Below, piece after piece: positions 60,996 to 64,000 of a DNA stretch of 64,000 bases (the first letter of the stretch is position 1; each line of letters opens with the position of its first letter). The notes beneath the pieces were generated by a model, which ran no database searches, had not been told where the DNA came from, and saw only the letters and a program-made list of their open reading frames with translations. Both the position numbers and the translations under genes were made by a program. Source of the DNA: an uncultured Acetatifactor sp. (GTDB taxonomy: Bacteria > Bacillota > Clostridia > Lachnospirales > Lachnospiraceae); the NCBI GenBank assembly GCA_910577235.1, contig CAJTMX010000020.1, positions 18,585-82,584 on the forward strand. The letters are read 5' to 3'.

Positions 60996-62264
60996 ATGGG
61001 AAGAATGACAAGAAAGGATAACCGAGACATGCCCCACCTTAAACCGGTGGAGAAGATTCAACTTTCGGAGAAACATATCAAGCTGCGGACAGCGCTGGCG
61101 GTAATCTTCTTTTTTATAGGCGCTGTGGCATTGATCTATGGCTTTATCAGTCTGCTGGGTGGCGGCGATGAGGGATGGCGGGAGATCACGGCCAGCAATT
61201 CGGGGGAAGAACACTGCGCGGCGGAGTTTGTCTTTCGATATGATGTGGAGGGGAACGGAGCTCAGGTGCGTAATCTGTCCCGGGAGCTGACGGATGTGTA
61301 TACGAAGGCTATGATTGACGCTTATCGGATTTTTTCCGGCAATTCTTCCTTTGAAGAGGTGAATAATATATATACTGTCAACAGCCATCCGGGGGAAGTG
61401 CTGTCAGTGGAACCCGCTCTCTACAGGGCCTTTGAGCTGCTGGAGGAGAGCGGCAGACGGGAAATGTATCTGGCACCTCTGTATGTGCAGTATGGCAATC
61501 TGTTTTCCAGTGAGAACGATGCGCAGGCTGCGGAGTTTGACCCCTTTGTCAATTCCGAGGCGGAAACATATTACCGGGAATTGAGTACCTTTGCCGCAGA
61601 TCCTGAGGCCATCCGGTTGGAACTGCTGGGAGACTGCCAGGTGCGGATGGTACTTTCGGAGGAGTATGCCCGGTATGCCCGGGAGAACGGCATCACGGAA
61701 TATATAGACCTGGGATGGATGCGCAATGCCTTTGTCATCGATTATGTTGCCCGGATTTTGACAGAGCGGGGCTATACCCAAGGGGTGCTGGCAAGCTATG
61801 ACGGTTTTACCCGGAATCTGGACCGGCGAGAGGAAATATACGGTTTCAATCTTTTTGACCGTCGGGAAATGACGATCTATGAGGCGGGAATTTGGCAGTA
61901 TCGCGGGCCTGCCAGTATGGTTTTTCTGCGGGACTATCCGATGAATGGACTGGATGTGATGCAGTACTACGAGACGGAAAACGGAGAGATCCGTTTCCCT
62001 TATGTGGATATTGGGTCCGGGCTGTGCAAGGCATCTGCGCACAATCTGGTGGGTTATAGCTACAGGGAGAGCTGTGCGGAGGTGCTGATATCTCTGATGC
62101 CTATTTACATCGGAGATGATTTTGACACCGGGGCGTTGCAACGGCTGGCGGAAGAGGGTATATTCAGTATTTACTGTCAGAATCAGATAATATACCATAC
62201 GGAGGAAAGCGCGGATATTGACAGTTTGCATGAAGAGTACGGCGTGGGCATGTATAAGGACTGA
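60996..62264 (+). CDS. Membrane-anchored protein resembling a divergent ApbE (FMN transferase fold)
   Basis: A 422 aa protein with a basic cytoplasmic N-terminus and one membrane helix (about residues 31-54), then an external domain. The order of features follows ApbE: an early segment with SHPGEVLSVEPALYRAFELL, then ITEYIDLGWMRNAFVIDYVA where ApbE has DxGxxxKGxxxD, then an alpha/beta region and a C-terminal SCAEVLISLMPIY that sits where ApbE has its Ala-Asp/Thr motif. The KG of the motif is replaced by NA, so catalysis is doubtful. The ApbE call is inference. Start uncertain (GTG 60906 or ATG 60996). It follows the peptide transporter. Confidence 0.6.
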   Translation: MGRMTRKDNRDMPHLKPVEKIQLSEKHIKLRTALAVIFFFIGAVALIYGFISLLGGGDEGWREITASNSGEEHCAAEFVFRYDVEGNGAQVRNLSRELTDVYTKAMIDAYRIFSGNSSFEEVNNIYTVNSHPGEVLSVEPALYRAFELLEESGRREMYLAPLYVQYGNLFSSENDAQAAEFDPFVNSEAETYYRELSTFAADPEAIRLELLGDCQVRMVLSEEYARYARENGITEYIDLGWMRNAFVIDYVARILTERGYTQGVLASYDGFTRNLDRREEIYGFNLFDRREMTIYEAGIWQYRGPASMVFLRDYPMNGLDVMQYYETENGEIRFPYVDIGSGLCKASAHNLVGYSYRESCAEVLISLMPIYIGDDFDTGALQRLAEEGIFSIYCQNQIIYHTEESADIDSLHEEYGVGMYKD

Positions 62265-62351
62265 GTATTTCAACACAAGAGGAGCCCACAAAGACGCTGG
62301 TACGTAATAAATTTGTGTGTCAATGGGTAAAAAGAGATAAAAATATGAAAA

Positions 62352-62393
62352 AGGGGCTGTCGCATATAGCCACTATATACAGCGACAGCCCCT
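62352..62393 (-). terminator. Rho-independent terminator of the TrpB2 gene (minus strand)
   Basis: GGGGCTGTCGC (62353-62363) pairs with GCGACAGCCCC (62382-62392). On the minus strand the stem is followed by TTTTTC, the normal T-run, 15 bases after the gene's stop. Plus strand has no T-run. Confidence 0.85.
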
Positions 62394-62407
62394 AATACGT
62401 AAAATAC

Positions 62408-63793
62408 TTAGAATTCGTTGCCGGGGAAACGGGGAATGCCGTCAAGGCCAGGCTTTAAGTCTTCATTGCTGGGAATGTAGTCGGCCATTTCTCCGTTGTT
62501 GAATTTTTCGTAGGCCATCATATCAAAGTAGCCGGTACCGGTTAAGCCGAATACGATTGTTTTCTCTTCTCCGGTCTCTTTACACTTCATGGCCTCATCA
62601 ATGGCTACGCGGATTGCGTGGCTGCTTTCGGGAGCGGGGAGTATGCCTTCCACTCTGGCAAACTGGGTCGCCGCCTCAAATACGGCAGTCTGCTCTACGC
62701 TGGTAGCCTCCATGATGCCGTCATGGTACAGCTGGGACAGGACAGGGCTCATGCCATGATAACGCAGTCCGCCCGCATGGTTGGAGGAAGGGATAAAACC
62801 GCTGCCCAGGGTGTACATTTTTGCCAGAGGACATACCTTTCCGGTGTCGCAGAAATCGTATGCGAACACGCCGCGGGTGAAACTGGGGCAGGAGGCAGGT
62901 TCTACAGCAACGATCCGGTAATTCTTCTCGCCTCGTATCATTTCACCGGCAAAGGGAGAGATCAGGCCGCCCAGATTGGAGCCGCCGCCCGCGCAGCCGA
63001 TTATGATATCGGGAACTATGTCATATTTATCCAGAGCGGCCTTAGTTTCCAGGCCGATGATGGTCTGATGCAGCAATACCTGGTTCAATACACTGCCCAG
63101 CACATAGCGGTAGCCTTCCCGCTGCTGTTCCGCCTCCACAGCTTCGGAGATGGCGCAGCCCAGACTGCCGGATGTTCCAGGATGTTCGGCCAGAATTTTG
63201 CGGCCCACCTCTGTGCTCATGCTGGGGGAGGGAGTGACTGTGGCTCCATAGGTCCGCATTACCTCCCGGCGGAAAGGTTTCTGCTCATAGGAGACTTTCA
63301 CCATATATACCAGACAGTCCAGGTCAAAGTAAGAACAGGCCATGGAGAGGGCAGTGCCCCACTGGCCGGCACCGGTTTCGGTGGTGACGCCCTTAAGGCC
63401 CTGCTTTTTGGCGTAATAGGCCTGGGCAATGGCGGAATTGAGTTTGTGGCTGCCGCTGGTATTGTTGCCCTCAAACTTATAATATATCTTTGCGGGAGTC
63501 TGCAGCTTTTCCTCCAGACAGTAGGCTCTCACCAAAGGCGACGGACGGTACATCTTGTAAAAATCTTGAATCTCCTGAGGAATGGGGATATAGGCATTTT
63601 CATCGTCCAACTCCTGGGCAACCAGCTCGTCACAGAAGACTTCCCGCAATTCATCGGCGGTCATAGGCTGTAATGTGCCCGGATTTAAGAGAGGAGCGGG
63701 TTTGTTTTTCATATCTGCCCGAAGGTTGTACCAGCTCTGAGGTATCTCGCTTTCCTCCAGATAGATCTTGTATGGTATCTTTTTTTCACTCAT
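62408..63793 (-). CDS. trpB: Tryptophan synthase beta chain, TrpB2 type
   Basis: A PLP enzyme of 461 aa. The PLP Lys is in NNTSGSHKLNSAIAQAYYAK, the Gly-rich phosphate loop is CAGGGSNLGG, and ETGAGQWGTAL is the family signature. The N-terminal extension and the RPSPLVRAYCLEEKL stretch mark the TrpB2 subgroup, which is often encoded without trpA and may act as a serine deaminase or alternative tryptophan synthase. No trpA is in the window. The second ATG at 63793 (minus) is chosen because GGAGGAAATAAAC stands just before it. Confidence 0.93.
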   Translation of the reverse strand: MSEKKIPYKIYLEESEIPQSWYNLRADMKNKPAPLLNPGTLQPMTADELREVFCDELVAQELDDENAYIPIPQEIQDFYKMYRPSPLVRAYCLEEKLQTPAKIYYKFEGNNTSGSHKLNSAIAQAYYAKKQGLKGVTTETGAGQWGTALSMACSYFDLDCLVYMVKVSYEQKPFRREVMRTYGATVTPSPSMSTEVGRKILAEHPGTSGSLGCAISEAVEAEQQREGYRYVLGSVLNQVLLHQTIIGLETKAALDKYDIVPDIIIGCAGGGSNLGGLISPFAGEMIRGEKNYRIVAVEPASCPSFTRGVFAYDFCDTGKVCPLAKMYTLGSGFIPSSNHAGGLRYHGMSPVLSQLYHDGIMEATSVEQTAVFEAATQFARVEGILPAPESSHAIRVAIDEAMKCKETGEEKTIVFGLTGTGYFDMMAYEKFNNGEMADYIPSNEDLKPGLDGIPRFPGNEF

Positions 63794-63872
63794 GTTTATT
63801 TCCTCCATGCTGCGACGGTCTTTTGGAGCAGCAAATAGCGCAGGCGTCGGCGCAGCACAGAACCTGCTTAAC

Positions 63873-63893
63873 TGCTAAGTATATATGTTAGCA
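63873..63893 (-). promoter_or_regulatory. Palindromic operator over the putative TrpB2 promoter
   Basis: TGCTAA (63873-63878) and TTAGCA (63888-63893) form a perfect inverted repeat with a nine-base centre. On the minus strand a TATACT -10 element lies within it, with a weak -35 about 16 bases upstream. A bound repressor would block the promoter. Regulator not known; no riboswitch or T-box is seen. Confidence 0.5.
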
Positions 63894-64000
63894 TAGTTTG
63901 GAAAAAGATACAACAGTTAAACGGGAAAAGAATTGTATTTTAAAGTCCTGTTTTTAACAGTTGTGAGGGAGATGAATGGCTGTATGCCCAGTATTTATGC

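Noticed and set aside
62618..63673. A 351-codon plus-strand frame inside the TrpB2 gene
   Set aside because: It is the shadow of a conserved PLP enzyme and includes low-complexity Gly/Ala/His stretches.

Overview
The window reads as a chromosomal segment of an anaerobic Clostridia species, most likely a motile member of the Lachnospiraceae. The grounds are the single long fla/che operon in Bacillus/Clostridium order but with motAB inside it, FliY in place of FliN, CheC and CheD, the secG-rnr-smpB-ssrA cluster, TrpB2, strong TTGACA/TATAAT-type promoters, GGAGG ribosome binding sites and moderate GC. The species cannot be named from this sequence. There are no tRNA or rRNA genes, no CRISPR arrays and no recognisable transposase.

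Layout. 1-27369: the distal two thirds of a fla/che operon, all on + and tightly packed, entered from beyond the left edge: fliK (5' truncated), flgD, a TIGR02530-type gene, flgE, flbD, motA, motB, fliL, fliM, fliY, cheY, fliO, fliP, fliQ, fliR, flhB, flhA, flhF, flhG, a PilZ protein, cheB, cheA, cheW, cheC, cheD, a small membrane protein, sigD, fapA and three poorly known genes. It encodes the hook, stator, C-ring switch, type III export gate, placement GTPases, chemotaxis core and sigma-28. 27375-29347: rpsB-tsf with its own promoter and terminator. 29363-30366: a CPBP membrane protease gene. 30372-39993: a six-gene cluster with two long lipoproteins that join a propeller-like region to a sugar-type solute-binding domain, MalF/MalG-like permeases, an HlyD/MacA-like adaptor and a reduced MacB-like protein, with no ATPase gene. 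39973-48044: housekeeping and metabolic genes (YgjP-like metallopeptidase, thiamine pyrophosphokinase, CDF transporter, gpmI, Fe-S aldo/keto reductase, C39-like peptidase, enolase). 48156-51984: secG, rnr, smpB and tmRNA, coupling secretion to RNA decay and ribosome rescue. 51985-52400: a non-coding repeat region just after ssrA. 52398-60794: an Ami/Opp-type peptide ABC transporter with several odd features. 60996-62264: a membrane-anchored divergent ApbE-like protein. 62352-63893: a TrpB2 gene on the minus strand with an operator-like palindrome.

Most interesting. The peptide-binding lipoprotein at 52628-54916 looks like a natural circular permutant of the family 5 solute-binding fold: the stretch that normally forms the C-terminal tail lies after the signal peptide, and the protein stops where that tail should begin. 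The same operon encodes an AmiE/OppD ATPase with about 240 extra coiled-coil-rich residues between Walker A and the Q-loop, and an AmiF/OppF ATPase with two C-terminal membrane helices. The second candidate system is the ATPase-less binding-protein/permease/adaptor/MacB-like cluster at 30.5-40.0 kb. All family assignments come from reading motifs; no database search was possible.
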